Shown here: positions 10,823 through 19,567 of the stretch, one piece after another
How the letters are laid out: each line of letters begins with the position of its first letter
Position numbering within the stretch: the first letter of the stretch is position 1
DNA from: Oscillospiraceae bacterium
GTDB taxonomy: Bacteria > Bacillota > Clostridia > Oscillospirales > Acutalibacteraceae
Assembly: GCA_902762875.1 (NCBI GenBank)
Contig: CACWPS010000005.1
Location: 141,048-205,047, forward strand
DNA length: 64,000 nucleotides
Direction of reading: 5' to 3'
The notes under the pieces: model-generated
Seen by the model: only the letters and a program-made list of their open reading frames with translations
What the model was told of the DNA's origin: nothing
Databases searched by the model: none
Program-made: the position numbers and the translations under genes

Positions 10823-11665
10823 ATGTCAGAGAATAAAACAGGCGGCTGTACGGGCGATTGCTCCTCCTGCGGGGAAAGCTGTTCCTCCCGTGAGCCCCAA
10901 AGCCTTATTGAGCCTACAGGCGAATACAACAATATTAAGCACATAATCGGCGTTGTAAGCGGAAAGGGCGGCGTGGGCAAGTCCATGACCACCTCAATGC
11001 TTGCGGTACTGCTCAGAAGAATGGGCTATAATGTAGGTATCCTTGATGCGGATATTACAGGCCCGTCAATTCCCAAAACCTTTGGGGTTAATTCCAGGGC
11101 TATGCAGAACGAGATAGGCATACTTCCCGCCGAGACCAAGACAGGCATTAAAATTATGTCAATTAATATGATGCTTGAGGAAAAGGATTCCCCCGTGCTT
11201 TGGCGAGGCCCTGTTATTGCGGGTGCGGTAAAGCAGTTCTGGACGGATGTTGTTTGGGGTGACCTTGATTATCTTCTTATCGATTGCCCGCCCGGAACGG
11301 GTGATGTACCGCTTACCGTTTTCCAAACAATTCCGCTGGACGGGGTTGTAATTGTAACCTCTCCCCAGGATTTGGTTTCGCTTATCGTTAAAAAGGCATA
11401 CAATATGGCTAAAATGATGAATATTCCCGTGCTCGGAATAATTGAGAATATGAGCTATGTGCTTTGCCCCGACTGCGGAAAGAAAATTCAGCTTTTCGGC
11501 TCGGGAAGTGAGAGCGTAGCAGAGGAAATCGGCGTTCCGCTTCTCGGCAAAATGCCGATTGACCCCTCCCTTGCCGCAATGGTTGACAACGGCGAGTTTG
11601 AGCGCTTTACCTGTGATTATCTCGAAGGCGCCGCCAATGAAATTGCCGGAAAATTCAAGGGCTGA
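10823..11665 (+). CDS. mrp: Mrp/NBP35-type iron-sulfur carrier P-loop ATPase
   Basis: Mrp proteins bind and transfer Fe-S clusters to apoproteins in the cytoplasm. The 280-residue product has the deviant Walker A motif GKGGVGKS near residues 47-54, the switch DADITGPS, and the LLIDCPPGTGD Walker B region. A CPDC pair near residue 215 is the family's bridging cluster site. The N-terminus also carries a Cys-rich patch (Cys9, 13, 16, 20) like the NBP35/ApbC extension of some clostridial members. The ATG is preceded by AAAGGAG. It sits between two repeat-rich stretches, with no iron-sulfur biogenesis genes beside it. Confidence 0.93.
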   Translation: MSENKTGGCTGDCSSCGESCSSREPQSLIEPTGEYNNIKHIIGVVSGKGGVGKSMTTSMLAVLLRRMGYNVGILDADITGPSIPKTFGVNSRAMQNEIGILPAETKTGIKIMSINMMLEEKDSPVLWRGPVIAGAVKQFWTDVVWGDLDYLLIDCPPGTGDVPLTVFQTIPLDGVVIVTSPQDLVSLIVKKAYNMAKMMNIPVLGIIENMSYVLCPDCGKKIQLFGSGSESVAEEIGVPLLGKMPIDPSLAAMVDNGEFERFTCDYLEGAANEIAGKFKG

Positions 11666-11705
11666 TTTGGGACTGTGTCCTACGGCGGTTAAATTGATTT
11701 TTCGT

Positions 11706-11737
11706 AGCGGGAGGGCCTTAAGCGATCTCCCGCTTTA
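11706..11737 (+). terminator. probable terminator after mrp
   Basis: AGCGGGAG (11706-11713) pairs with CTCCCGCT (11727-11734); the T-run after it is short, so the call is tentative. Confidence 0.45.
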
Positions 11738-11786
11738 GCATAAAATAAGGACAGAACAACATTTTAAAATTAAAATAAAAAAACAC

Positions 11787-11815
11787 TTGATTTTTTCTAC
11801 AATACAATGTATAAT
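11787..11815 (+). promoter_or_regulatory. promoter of tRNA-Ser
   Basis: TTGATT (11787-11792), 17 bases, TATAAT (11810-11815), about 40 bases before the tRNA. Confidence 0.8.
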
Positions 11816-11854
11816 AACTCTTGCCGTCATGAACGGCAGTTAATCAATATGTTT

Positions 11855-11946
11855 GGAGATGTCGCCTAGTCCGGTCGAGGGCGCACGATTGGAAATCGTG
11901 TAGCTCGGAAACGAGCTCGAGAGTTCGAATCTCTCCATCTCCGCCA
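11855..11946 (+). tRNA. tRNA-Ser (GGA anticodon)
   Basis: All arms fold: acceptor GGAGATG/CATCTCC, anticodon stem CACGA/TCGTG around TTGGAAA giving anticodon GGA, a long class II variable arm (AGCTCG/CGAGCT), and a T arm with GTTCGAATC. Discriminator G is followed by an encoded CCA. It reads UCC and UCU serine codons. Confidence 0.96.
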
Positions 11947-11985
11947 AACGAAAATCCGTTCACGCAAGTGGGCGGATTTTCGTTT
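11946..11985 (+). terminator. terminator after tRNA-Ser
   Basis: A perfect 13-pair stem, AAACGAAAATCCG with CGGATTTTCGTTT, overlaps the last A of the tRNA CCA. Confidence 0.85.
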
Positions 11986-12030
11986 GTATTATTCATTATT
12001 AAATATTCATTCCTTCAATATTCATTAAAA
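11981..12030. repeat. tRNA 3'-flank repeat, copy 1
   Basis: These 50 bases match 61232-61281, behind tRNA-Pro, at all but one position. The block begins CGTTTGTATTATTCATT and is followed by related palindromic ATTCATT/AATGAAT sequence to about 12095. A short form (CGTTTGTATTATT) recurs at 12346-12358. Confidence 0.8.
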
Positions 12031-12139
12031 AGAACGGATTTTCAAATGAATATTGAATATTGAAGTCGCTTCGCTAATGAATAATGAATAATTTTTCAAT
12101 CAGTTTCACTTTTCTGTAAGTCTAAAGTTTTTGATAAGT

Positions 12140-12298
12140 TTATTCGTATTTGATTTCGATATAATCATCAATAGAAGATAATTTAGAAGTAGAAAACCTT
12201 GTAATATCCATATTTTTATGGTAAAATACAAATGTTAAGAAATTCGGGGTATTTTGCGCCTGAAAACATAGATTTATGAGGAGTTCTTTTTTGAACAC
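12140..12298 (-). CDS. possible small ORF or gene remnant, 52 residues, unknown
   Basis: A GTG-started frame (GTG at 12296-12298) runs to a TAA at 12140-12142. It encodes VFKKELLINLCFQAQN..., ending IDDYIEIKYE, with protein-like composition. I do not recognise a family, and no good ribosome binding site precedes it; the region upstream on this strand is a long hairpin. It may be a remnant of a larger gene's 3' end or part of a repeat. It is the only coding-like content I see in the 11986-12557 gap. Confidence 0.25.
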   Translation of the reverse strand: MFKKELLINLCFQAQNTPNFLTFVFYHKNMDITRFSTSKLSSIDDYIEIKYE

Positions 12299-12303
12299 CC
12301 ATC

Positions 12304-12352
12304 ACAAACGAAAAAGTCGCCTAAAGTTATTTTAGGTGACTTTTTCGTTTGT
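12304..12352. terminator. long hairpin with tRNA-flank type ends
   Basis: ACAAACGAAAAAGTC..CCTAAA pairs with TTTAGG..GACTTTTTCGTTTGT, about 21 pairs, with T-rich sequence on both strands, so it could end transcription in either direction. Confidence 0.65.
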
Positions 12353-12374
12353 ATTATTACTTATTATAAGCATA

Positions 12375-12418
12375 AAAAAATAACCGCCCAAGCCTTCCAA
12401 ACTTAGCGGTTATTTTTT
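12375..12418. terminator. bidirectional terminator-like hairpin
   Basis: AAAAAATAACCGC (12375-12387) pairs perfectly with GCGGTTATTTTTT (12406-12418) around an 18-base loop. It separates the repeat-rich gap from the ribosomal operon promoter; 12419-12557 shows nothing else. Confidence 0.75.
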
Positions 12419-12557
12419 AACCAAAACTTTGGAACAACCGCCGACTGCGGTAGCCCTCTGTGTTTATATTATACCCGGTAAGTACATATTTGTCAACATT
12501 TTGCTTTAATGATTATGAAAATTTTTTTGAAAAACCTTAAAAAATCGCAAAAAAAGC

Positions 12558-12586
12558 TTGATTTTTTTATTCTGATGTGTTATTAT
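12558..12586 (+). promoter_or_regulatory. promoter of the S10-spc-alpha operon
   Basis: TTGATT (12558-12563), 17 bases, TATTAT (12581-12586). No other promoter this good is visible until after rplQ. Confidence 0.82.
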
Positions 12587-12592
12587 ACCAAG

Positions 12593-12815
12593 GTACGCTG
12601 TGTAAGTGCGGCGTTATACATGCGATGATGCGGGAGGTGGCCGACCCCGAGTCGGGAAATTTCCGCGGAGTATGTCCGATTTTAAACCGGGCGAAAAAGA
12701 TGGAGTACATAAAAGATCTTGCGGCTTTTGTGTACAGCGGCGGAGCGTGCCGCGAAGAAAAACACGGCAGGTTGTAAGTTTTGCCCGCCAACTATTTAAG
12801 GAGGCGAATTTCACA
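12593..12815 (+). promoter_or_regulatory. structured leader of rpsJ, candidate ribosomal-protein autoregulatory RNA
   Basis: The 220-base leader folds into three clear units. Unit 1 has nested stems ACAT/ATGT, GCGGGA (12630-12635)/TTCCGC (12661-12666) and CCGAC/GTCGG. Unit 2 is an 11-pair stem GTACATAAAAG (12705-12715)/CTTTTGTGTAC (12725-12735). Unit 3 is GCGGC (12737-12741)/GCCGC (12749-12753). The rpsJ ribosome binding site (AAGGAGG, about 12799) follows. S10 operons are known to be autoregulated by a ribosomal protein (L4 in gammaproteobacteria); that this leader does so is inference. Confidence 0.6.
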
Positions 12816-13127
12816 ATGGCAGTGAAAGAAAAAATCCGTATTCGTATCAAAGGTTACGACCATGCGCTTGTAGACCAGTCCGCTGAAAAGATAGTGGAAA
12901 CCGCTAAACGTACAGGTGCCAGGGTTTCGGGACCCGTACCGCTCCCGACCGAGAAGGAAGTCGTTACCATTCTCCGTGCTGTTCATAAGTATAAGGACAG
13001 CCGTGAGCAGTTTGAGACGAGAACGCACAAAAGGCTCATTGATATTATCAGACCTTCCAACAAAACTGTTGAGGCTTTGACTAATCTTGAGCTCCCCGCC
13101 GGTGTAGAAATTGAAATAAAACTCTAA
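12816..13127 (+). CDS. rpsJ: 30S ribosomal protein S10
   Basis: S10 (103 residues) of the 30S head, also the NusE partner in antitermination. The ATG at 12816, behind AAGGAGG, gives the family N-terminus [17 protein letters not shown]; an in-frame extension upstream lies in the folded leader and is not coding. Conserved motifs [11 protein letters not shown] and THKRLIDI are intact. First gene of the operon, but separated from rplC by an unusual 188-base gap that contains an inverted-repeat element. Confidence 0.97.
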   Translation: MAVKEKIRIRIKGYDHALVDQSAEKIVETAKRTGARVSGPVPLPTEKEVVTILRAVHKYKDSREQFETRTHKRLIDIIRPSNKTVEALTNLELPAGVEIEIKL

Positions 13128-13141
13128 TCGAGTTCAATTTC

Positions 13142-13259
13142 AATTTAGATGTTAGACAGTAGGTGTTAGATTGCGGTGTGCCGTCGGCACATTATATATA
13201 AGTCGGTTTTTCCGATACTTCTTTCTAATTTCTAAAATCTAAATTCTAAAATCTAAATT
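13142..13259. repeat. MITE-like element between rpsJ and rplC
   Basis: AATTTAGATGTTAGA (13142-13156) is opposed by TCTAAAATCTAAATT (13245-13259), giving 15-base terminal inverted repeats with one or two mismatches. Between them are GTGCCG/CGGCAC and TCGG/CCGA hairpins and TCTAAA direct repeats. A related end occurs at 38792-38811. No coding capacity. Confidence 0.65.
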
Positions 13260-13315
13260 TACACGGTGTGGTCAAGTTGGTGAAAACCAACCAATAACCA
13301 AAGGAGGAAAAAACA

Positions 13316-13948
13316 ATGAAAAAGGGTATCATCGGTAAAAAGCTCGGCATGACCCAGCTTTTCGATGCAAACGGAAATGTTGTTCCGGTAACCGTTATTG
13401 AAGCGGGTCCCTGCGTTATTTCGCAGAAGAAGACAGCCGAGAACGACGGATACGAGGCAGTTCAGGTAGGCTACGGCGACCTCAAGGCCTCTAAGGTAAC
13501 CAAGCCCCAGAAGGGTCATTTCCAGAAAGGCGACGTAGCTCCCAAGAAGGTTCTTCGTGAGTTCCGCTTTGAGGATACTTCCGCTATGAATGTGGGCGAC
13601 ATTATTAAGGCTGACGTCTTCGCTGAGGGCGACGCTGTTGATGTTCGCGGCACTTCTAAAGGTAAGGGTTACGCCGGCACTATTAAGCGCTGGAATTTCG
13701 GAAGACTTAAGGAGACACACGGTACAGGTCCTGTTCACCGTCACGGCGGTTCACTTGGCGCCTGCTCCAGCCCCTCAAGAGTCTTCAAGGGCAAGAAAAT
13801 GGCCGGACACCTTGGTAATGAGCGTGTAACCGTTCAGAACCTCAGTGTCGTTAAGGTAGACGCAGAGAAGAACATAATCGCCGTTAAGGGCGCCGTTCCC
13901 GGACCCAAGGGCGGAATCGTAGTTCTTTTCGACAGCGTTAAAGCTTAA
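13316..13948 (+). CDS. rplC: 50S ribosomal protein L3
   Basis: L3 (210 residues) is an early-assembly protein that reaches the peptidyl transferase centre. The ATG follows AAAGGAGG. Family landmarks are [13 protein letters not shown] at the N-terminus, the [15 protein letters not shown] loop near 110 and [19 protein letters not shown]. The C-terminal [11 protein letters not shown] is complete. The gene resumes the S10 operon after the inserted element. Confidence 0.97.
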   Translation: MKKGIIGKKLGMTQLFDANGNVVPVTVIEAGPCVISQKKTAENDGYEAVQVGYGDLKASKVTKPQKGHFQKGDVAPKKVLREFRFEDTSAMNVGDIIKADVFAEGDAVDVRGTSKGKGYAGTIKRWNFGRLKETHGTGPVHRHGGSLGACSSPSRVFKGKKMAGHLGNERVTVQNLSVVKVDAEKNIIAVKGAVPGPKGGIVVLFDSVKA

Positions 13949-13968
13949 GGGAAGGAGTGTTTTAAATT

Positions 13969-14592
13969 ATGCCTAATATAGCAGTAGTCGATATGGCGGG
14001 TAAAAGCGTCGGTGAAATTACGCTTAGCGACGCCGTTTTCGGAATCGTACCTAACGCAGTTGTAATGCATATGGCAGTTGTAAACTACCTCGCAAACCAG
14101 CGTCAGGGCACACAATCCACTCTCACCCGTACAGAGGTTTCAGGCGGCGGCAAAAAGCCGTGGAGACAGAAGGGAACAGGTCACGCAAGACAGGGTTCCA
14201 CAAGAGCTCCCCAGTGGAGACACGGCGGTATCGTTCACGCCCCGAAGCCGAGAGATTATTCCTACTCTCTTAACAAAAAGGTTAAGAAGTTGGCTCTTAA
14301 GTCCGCTTTGTCGGATAAGGTAGCTACAGGCGATATGATAGTTCTCGACGAGTTAAAGCTCGACACCTACAAGACCAAGACCGTTGCAGATTGCTTAAAG
14401 GCTATCGGTGCGGGCAAGAAGACCCTTGTAGTTCTTGAGGACAATAACGCTTACGCTGTTAAGAGCATTGCTAACATCGCAGGTGCTAAATCTGCGCAGG
14501 TTAACACAATTAACACCTACGACATCATCAACGCCGATACACTGGTTGTTGTAAAGAATGCCGTAGCAAAGCTTGAGGAGGTGTATGCATAA
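13969..14592 (+). CDS. rplD: 50S ribosomal protein L4
   Basis: L4 (207 residues) has a globular domain and a long loop that lines the exit tunnel; the loop is visible as [16 protein letters not shown] near residues 64-79. L4 is the classical autogenous repressor of S10 operons in enterobacteria, so it is the first candidate ligand for the leader at 12593-12815. The stop TAA overlaps the ATG of rplW by one base. Confidence 0.97.
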   Translation: MPNIAVVDMAGKSVGEITLSDAVFGIVPNAVVMHMAVVNYLANQRQGTQSTLTRTEVSGGGKKPWRQKGTGHARQGSTRAPQWRHGGIVHAPKPRDYSYSLNKKVKKLALKSALSDKVATGDMIVLDELKLDTYKTKTVADCLKAIGAGKKTLVVLEDNNAYAVKSIANIAGAKSAQVNTINTYDIINADTLVVVKNAVAKLEEVYA

Positions 14593-14885
14593 TGAAAGCC
14601 GCACAGGATATCATTATAGCTCCGGTAATAACCGAAAAAAGTATGTCGGGAATCGCCGATAAGAAGTACACCTTTAAGGTGGCAAAGGACGCCAACAAGA
14701 TTGAAATTGCCGACGCCGTAGAAAAGCTTTTCAAGGTCGATGTTGCTAAGGTAAACACCATCAATGTCAGAGGCAAGGAAAAGCGTATGGGCCGTTACAG
14801 CGGTTATACAGCTTCTTGGAAAAAGGCAATCGTTACCTTAAAGTCCGATTCAAAGCCGATTGAGTTCTTTGACGGTCTTATCTAA
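14592..14885 (+). CDS. rplW: 50S ribosomal protein L23
   Basis: L23 (97 residues) lies at the tunnel exit and is the docking site for trigger factor and SRP. The N-terminal [11 protein letters not shown] and the [16 protein letters not shown] loop are typical. It starts one base inside the rplD stop, so translation is coupled. Two small hairpins (GGAAATC/GATTTCC at 14899-14915 and GAAGCC/GGCTTC at 14926-14943) fill the 86 bases to rplB. Confidence 0.97.
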   Translation: MKAAQDIIIAPVITEKSMSGIADKKYTFKVAKDANKIEIADAVEKLFKVDVAKVNTINVRGKEKRMGRYSGYTASWKKAIVTLKSDSKPIEFFDGLI

Positions 14886-14971
14886 TAAGCGTCTTTAAGG
14901 AAATCAAGGATTTCCGGTGATGTATGAAGCCGAACACGGCTTCGCTAAGCCAAAATAGGAGAGTGAAACAA

Positions 14972-15799
14972 ATGGCAATCAAACATTACAAGCCTACTAC
15001 TCCGGGCCGCCGCAATATGACCACAATGGATTATTCAGGTCTTTCTAAGGTAGCTCCCGAGAGAAGCTTGCTTGAGCCTATCAAGAAAAATGCCGGACGC
15101 AACAGCTACGGCAGAATCACCGTTCGCCACAGAGGCGGCGGAAACCGCAGAAAGTACAGGGTTATCGATTTCAAGAGAGAGCGTTTCGGAGTACCCGCAA
15201 CTGTTATGACTCTTGAGTATGACCCCAACCGTTCCGCTTTTATCGCCCTCGTTCAGTATGAGGACGGCGAGAAGCGTTACATCATCGCTCCGCAGGATTT
15301 AAAGGTTGGCGATGTTATTGTAAGCGGCCCCGATGCCGACATTAAGCCCGGCAACGCACTTCCGCTCGTAAACATCCCCGTAGGTACCTTCCTGCACAAT
15401 ATCGAGCTTTATCCCGGAAAGGGCGCTCAGCTTGCCCGTTCCGCCGGAAATATGGCACAGCTTATGGCTAAGGAAAACGGTATGGCGCTTCTTCGTCTGC
15501 CTTCAGGCGAGCTCCGCAATGTACCCGCTAACTGCATGGCTACCGTAGGCGTGGTTTCAAACCCTGAGCATGCAAATGTTAACTACGGTAAAGCAGGCCG
15601 CAAGCGTCATATGGGCTGGAGACCTACCGTTCGCGGTTCTGTAATGAACCCCTGCGACCACCCCCACGGCGGTGGTGAAGGTAAGTCACCTATCGGCCGT
15701 CCGGGCCCTGTTACTCCGTGGGGCAAGCCTGCTCTCGGATACAAGACCCGTCAGAAGAACAAGCACACCGATAAGTATATCGTAAAGCGCCGTAAGTAA
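14972..15799 (+). CDS. rplB: 50S ribosomal protein L2
   Basis: L2 (275 residues) is needed for subunit association and peptidyl transfer. I chose the ATG at 14972, preceded by AGGAGAG, because it gives the family N-terminus [17 protein letters not shown]; a longer frame from 14924 reads through the intergenic hairpins. The C-terminal [12 protein letters not shown] motif with the conserved His is intact. Confidence 0.97.
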   Translation: MAIKHYKPTTPGRRNMTTMDYSGLSKVAPERSLLEPIKKNAGRNSYGRITVRHRGGGNRRKYRVIDFKRERFGVPATVMTLEYDPNRSAFIALVQYEDGEKRYIIAPQDLKVGDVIVSGPDADIKPGNALPLVNIPVGTFLHNIELYPGKGAQLARSAGNMAQLMAKENGMALLRLPSGELRNVPANCMATVGVVSNPEHANVNYGKAGRKRHMGWRPTVRGSVMNPCDHPHGGGEGKSPIGRPGPVTPWGKPALGYKTRQKNKHTDKYIVKRRK

Positions 15800-15821
15800 T
15801 TCGACGAAAGGAGATTTCATC

Positions 15822-16097
15822 ATGGGAAGAAGCATTAAAAAGGGCCCCTATGTGCAACCTGTGTTGCTCAAGAGAGTCAAAGAAATGAACGAAGCCGGTG
15901 AAAAGCGCGTGCTTAAGACCTGGAGCCGTTCCTCCACCATTTTCCCCGATTTCGTCGGACATACTTTTGCGGTTCATGACGGTCGCAAGCATGTTCCGGT
16001 TTATGTAACCGAGGATATGGTTGGTCACAAGCTCGGTGAGTTCGCACCGACAAGAACCTTTAAGGGTCATGCCGGTTCAAAAACCACCGGTAAGTAA
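15822..16097 (+). CDS. rpsS: 30S ribosomal protein S19
   Basis: S19 (91 residues) forms part of the 30S head with S13 and contacts the A-site finger bridge. Start motif [17 protein letters not shown], then [23 protein letters not shown] and the C-terminal [12 protein letters not shown] are all present. AAAGGAG precedes the ATG; 22 bases separate it from rplB. Confidence 0.97.
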   Translation: MGRSIKKGPYVQPVLLKRVKEMNEAGEKRVLKTWSRSSTIFPDFVGHTFAVHDGRKHVPVYVTEDMVGHKLGEFAPTRTFKGHAGSKTTGK

Positions 16098-16120
16098 GCG
16101 GCTGAAAGGAGAGTTTAACT

Positions 16121-16459
16121 ATGGAAGCAAGGGCTACACTTAAATACGCCCGTATTTCACCCCGCAAGGTGAAAATCGTTATGGATTTAATCCGTAACCA
16201 GGATGCTGACAAGGCTATGGCTATACTCAAGTTTACTCCTAAGTCCGCTTGTGAGTATTTAGAGAAGCTTTTAGCGTCAGCTATGGCGAATGCAGAAAAC
16301 AATCACAATATGGATGTTTCAAAGCTTTATGTTGCTGAGTGCTTTGTTTGCCCCGGACCTACTCTTAAGAGAATCCGTCCGAAGGATCACGGCAGAGCTC
16401 ACAGAATCTTAAAGAGAACAAGCCATATGACAATCGTTCTTAAAGAACGAGAAGACTAA
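16121..16459 (+). CDS. rplV: 50S ribosomal protein L22
   Basis: L22 (112 residues) has a beta-hairpin that narrows the exit tunnel; changes there can cause macrolide resistance. The hairpin region GPTLKRIRPKDHGRAHRIL has the usual sequence with no obvious deletion. The ARISPRKVKIVMDLIR N-terminus is typical. AAAGGAG lies nine bases before the ATG. Confidence 0.97.
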   Translation: MEARATLKYARISPRKVKIVMDLIRNQDADKAMAILKFTPKSACEYLEKLLASAMANAENNHNMDVSKLYVAECFVCPGPTLKRIRPKDHGRAHRILKRTSHMTIVLKERED

Positions 16460-16475
16460 TTAAGGAGGTTAAGTT

Positions 16476-17141
16476 ATGGGCCAGAAGGTTAATCCCCACG
16501 GTTTCCGTGTGGGCGTAATTAAAAACTGGGACTCGCGTTGGTTTGTCGAAGATAAAAACTTTGGCGATACATTGGTTGAGGACTACAACCTCCGTAAATA
16601 CCTGAAGAAGGCACTCTTCACAGCAGGTATTGCCAAAATCGAAATCGAACGCGATGACAAGCGTGTAAGATTACACATCCACTGCGCAAAGCCGGGTATG
16701 GTAATCGGACGCAACGGCAGCGAAATTGAAAAGCTGCGTGCCACCTGCCAGCAGATGCTTGGCAAGCCGGTTGTTATCAACATCGTTGAGATTAAGAATC
16801 CCGACGCTAACGCACAGCTCGTTGCCGAGAATATTGCGGCACAGCTTGAAAAGCGTATTTCCTTCCGCCGTGCTATGAAGCTCTCAATAGGCAGAGCTAT
16901 GAGACTCGGCGTAAAGGGTATCAAAACACAGGTTTCAGGTCGCTTGGGCGGCGCTGAAATTGCAAGAAGCGAGCAGTATCACGAGGGCACTATCCCGCTT
17001 CAGACCTTAAGAGCAGACATCGACTACGGTTTTGCTGAGGCAAACACCACCTACGGTCGTATCGGCGTAAAGGTTTGGATTTACAAGGGCGAGGTTCTTG
17101 CTGATAACCGCAAGGCTAAAAAGGAAGGAGGAGCCCGCTAA
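16476..17141 (+). CDS. rpsC: 30S ribosomal protein S3
   Basis: S3 (221 residues) lines the mRNA entry channel and helps unwind mRNA. It has a KH type II domain with the motif [12 protein letters not shown] near residue 75 and the C-terminal [27 protein letters not shown] domain. The N-terminus [12 protein letters not shown] is diagnostic. The stop overlaps the rplP start (TAATG). Confidence 0.98.
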   Translation: MGQKVNPHGFRVGVIKNWDSRWFVEDKNFGDTLVEDYNLRKYLKKALFTAGIAKIEIERDDKRVRLHIHCAKPGMVIGRNGSEIEKLRATCQQMLGKPVVINIVEIKNPDANAQLVAENIAAQLEKRISFRRAMKLSIGRAMRLGVKGIKTQVSGRLGGAEIARSEQYHEGTIPLQTLRADIDYGFAEANTTYGRIGVKVWIYKGEVLADNRKAKKEGGAR

Positions 17142-17566
17142 TGTTAATGCCGAAGCGTGTTAAATACCGCAGGGTACACCGTGGCCGTCTTACAGGTACC
17201 GCCTCAAGAGGTAACACCGTAACCCACGGCAATTTCGGTCTTCAGGCTTTAGAGCCCGCGTGGATAACCTCCAATCAGATCGAAGCTGCCCGTATCGCCA
17301 TGACCCGTTATATCAAGCGTGGCGGTCAGGTATGGATTAAAATTTTCCCGGATAAGCCGATTACAGAGAAGCCGGCTGAAACTCGAATGGGTTCAGGTAA
17401 AGGCTCTCCTGAGTACTGGGTAGCGGTCGTTAAGCCCGGCCGTGTAATGTTTGAAATCGGCGGAGTTAGCGAGGAGCTTGCCCGTGAGGCTATGCGTCTC
17501 GCCGCAAACAAACTTCCTATTAAGTGCAAGTTTGTAACTAAGCAGGAAATGGGTGGTGAGCAGTAA
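17141..17566 (+). CDS. rplP: 50S ribosomal protein L16
   Basis: L16 (141 residues) helps order the A site and the 5S region. [14 protein letters not shown], the [11 protein letters not shown] block and [19 protein letters not shown] are all present. The start could be either ATG at 17141 or the third codon (17147); the first overlaps the rpsC stop and is chosen. The stop overlaps the rpmC ATG. Confidence 0.97.
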   Translation: MLMPKRVKYRRVHRGRLTGTASRGNTVTHGNFGLQALEPAWITSNQIEAARIAMTRYIKRGGQVWIKIFPDKPITEKPAETRMGSGKGSPEYWVAVVKPGRVMFEIGGVSEELAREAMRLAANKLPIKCKFVTKQEMGGEQ

Positions 17567-17775
17567 TGAATGCAAAGGAAATCAGACAGAGCACTTTGCC
17601 CGAGCTTAATGAGCAGTTGACAAAGCTTAAAGAAGAATTATTTAATCTGCGTTTCCAACTCGCCATTAATCAGCTCGAAAACCCCATGCGTATAGTTGCT
17701 GTCAAGAAAGACATCGCTCGCATTAAGACCGTTATTCGCGAGAACGAGCTTAAGAACGACAGCGCAAACGCTTAA
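17566..17775 (+). CDS. rpmC: 50S ribosomal protein L29
   Basis: L29 (69 residues) is a two-helix protein near the tunnel exit beside L23. The family pattern [27 protein letters not shown] and the C-terminal [14 protein letters not shown] are intact. Coupled to rplP through TAATG. Confidence 0.96.
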   Translation: MNAKEIRQSTLPELNEQLTKLKEELFNLRFQLAINQLENPMRIVAVKKDIARIKTVIRENELKNDSANA

Positions 17776-17794
17776 AAGAGGGAGGAAAAGCTAA

Positions 17795-18052
17795 ATGAGC
17801 GAAAGAAACCTTCGTAAAACAAGAGTGGGAATCGTTGCCAGCGACAAGATGGATAAAACCGTTGTAGTTGCCATTCAGGACAATGTAAAGCACCCGCTTT
17901 ATAAGAAGATTATCAAAAACACAATAAGACTTAAAGCTCATGATGAGAATAATTCCTGTGGCGTTGGCGACAGAGTTCTTATTATGGAGACCAGACCACT
18001 CTCCAAGGATAAACGCTGGCGTGTGGTTGAAATAATCGAAAAGGCTAAGTAA
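17795..18052 (+). CDS. rpsQ: 30S ribosomal protein S17
   Basis: S17 (85 residues) is a primary 16S-binding protein of OB fold. Motifs [25 protein letters not shown] and the C-terminal [14 protein letters not shown] match the family. GGGAGG precedes the ATG. Confidence 0.97.
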   Translation: MSERNLRKTRVGIVASDKMDKTVVVAIQDNVKHPLYKKIIKNTIRLKAHDENNSCGVGDRVLIMETRPLSKDKRWRVVEIIEKAK

Positions 18053-18074
18053 GCCTTACAAGGAGGAAAACACT

Positions 18075-18443
18075 GTGATACAACAACAGAGTTACCTCAA
18101 GGTTGCCGACAACACCGGTGCAAAGGAAATTATGTGCATCCGTGTACTTGGAGGCTCCAGAAGGAGGTATGCCAACATTGGCGATGTCATCGTTGCTTCT
18201 GTTAAAAAGGCCGCTCCCGGCGGTACAGTTAAGAAGGGCGATGTTGTAAAGGCAGTTGTGGTTCGTTCCGCAAGAGGTCTTCGTCGCAATGACGGCACAT
18301 ACATCAGATTTGACGAAAATGCGGCTGTTATCATCCGTGATGACAAGAATCCGAGAGGAACCCGTATTTTTGGGCCTGTAGCCAGAGAGCTGCGTGACAA
18401 GGATTACACCAAGATCCTGTCCTTGGCTCCCGAAGTACTTTAA
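18075..18443 (+). CDS. rplN: 50S ribosomal protein L14
   Basis: L14 (122 residues) makes intersubunit bridges and is the RsfS contact. It starts at a GTG (18075) behind AAGGAGG, giving [19 protein letters not shown]; the next ATG is far inside. [15 protein letters not shown] and the [20 protein letters not shown] motif are present. The GTG start may lower its initiation rate compared with its neighbours. Confidence 0.97.
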   Translation: MIQQQSYLKVADNTGAKEIMCIRVLGGSRRRYANIGDVIVASVKKAAPGGTVKKGDVVKAVVVRSARGLRRNDGTYIRFDENAAVIIRDDKNPRGTRIFGPVARELRDKDYTKILSLAPEVL

Positions 18444-18461
18444 TGGGAGGTAGAAAAGAAT

Positions 18462-18785
18462 ATGAGTAAGCTTCACATTAAAACAGGCGATACCGTAATG
18501 CTTCTTACAGGAGACAAGAAGGACCGCAAGAAGACCGGCAAGGTACTTGAGGTCAGCCCCAAAGAGGGTAAGGTAATCGTTGAGGGAATCAACAAGGTTA
18601 AAAAGCATGTAAAGCCCCGTAAGGCGGGCGATCCGTCCGGCATTATCGAGACCGAGGGCGCAATTTATGCCTGCAAGGTTCAGGTTGTTTGCCCCAAGTG
18701 CAATAAGCCCACAAGAGTAGGAACAAAAATCTACGAGGACGGCAAAAAGGACCGCATGTGCAAAAAATGCGGCGAGACTTTTTAA
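18462..18785 (+). CDS. rplX: 50S ribosomal protein L24 (zinc-ribbon type)
   Basis: L24 (107 residues) starts large-subunit assembly. A KOW motif occupies the N-terminus (KIHTGDTVMLLTGDKKDRKKTG region). The C-terminus carries two Cys pairs, CPKC and CKKC about 25 residues apart, which should bind zinc; many L24 proteins lack them. GGGAGG precedes the ATG. Confidence 0.96.
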   Translation: MSKLHIKTGDTVMLLTGDKKDRKKTGKVLEVSPKEGKVIVEGINKVKKHVKPRKAGDPSGIIETEGAIYACKVQVVCPKCNKPTRVGTKIYEDGKKDRMCKKCGETF

Positions 18786-18803
18786 GAGTAGGAGGAACTG
18801 ACA

Positions 18804-19343
18804 ATGTCAACATTAGCTAATGAATATAAAGCTTCAATAGCACCCGCTTTGATGACTAAATTCGGCTACAAGAGCGTTATGCAGATTCCGAAGCTCGAGA
18901 AGGTCGTTATCAATGTAGGCGCCGGCGAGGCTAAGGAAAACTCCAAGGTTATAGACGCTATTGTCCGTGACTTAAGCCTTATCACCGGTCAGAAGGCAAT
19001 CCCCTGCCGTGCTAAGAAGTCGGTTGCGAACTTCAAGCTCCGTGAGGGTATGCCCATAGGTGCAAAAGTAACTCTCCGTGGCGAGCGTATGTATGAATTC
19101 GTTGACAGACTTTTCAACGCCGCTCTTCCGAGGGTTAGAGACTTCAGAGGAATTAACCCCAACGCTTTTGACGGCAGAGGAAACTATGCTATGGGCGTTA
19201 AGGAGCAGCTTATATTCCCTGAAATTGAGTATGACAAAATCGATAAGGTCCGTGGTATGGACATTATCTTTGTCACCACTGCAAAAACAGATGAAGAGGC
19301 CCGCGAGTTACTCACACTTATGGGCGCTCCGTTTGCGAGATAA
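18804..19343 (+). CDS. rplE: 50S ribosomal protein L5
   Basis: L5 (179 residues) binds 5S rRNA in the central protuberance. The [16 protein letters not shown] and [21 protein letters not shown] blocks and the C-terminal [20 protein letters not shown] are intact. AGGAGG lies before the ATG. Confidence 0.97.
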   Translation: MSTLANEYKASIAPALMTKFGYKSVMQIPKLEKVVINVGAGEAKENSKVIDAIVRDLSLITGQKAIPCRAKKSVANFKLREGMPIGAKVTLRGERMYEFVDRLFNAALPRVRDFRGINPNAFDGRGNYAMGVKEQLIFPEIEYDKIDKVRGMDIIFVTTAKTDEEARELLTLMGAPFAR

Positions 19344-19354
19344 GGAGAAGAACT

Positions 19355-19540
19355 ATGGCTAAGACTGCTATGAAAGTTAAGCAGGCAAGACCTGCTAAGT
19401 TTTCTACAAGAGAGTACAACAGATGTAAAATCTGCGGTCGCCCGCACGCTTATCTTCGCAAGTACGGCATTTGCCGTATATGCTTCAGAGAGCTTGCCTA
19501 TAAGGGTGAGATTCCCGGAGTGAAGAAGGCAAGCTGGTAA
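19355..19540 (+). CDS. rpsZ: 30S ribosomal protein S14, zinc-binding type
   Basis: A short S14 (61 residues) of the C+ type, with CKIC and CRIC pairs spaced for one zinc, the form made under zinc sufficiency. [14 protein letters not shown]-type sequence is present here as [20 protein letters not shown]. It starts 11 bases after rplE. Confidence 0.97.
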   Translation: MAKTAMKVKQARPAKFSTREYNRCKICGRPHAYLRKYGICRICFRELAYKGEIPGVKKASW

Positions 19541-19567
19541 GGCAGAACGCAAAAGGAGGTTGACGAC

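Noticed and set aside
11986-12557. 6S, SRP or tmRNA gene in the large gap
   Set aside because: No conserved core of these RNAs is seen; the hairpins are terminators and repeats.
12577-12777. 66-codon frame in the rpsJ leader
   Set aside because: It lies across the three stem-loops, begins at the -10 box, and has no ribosome binding site; RNA structure explains the sequence better.
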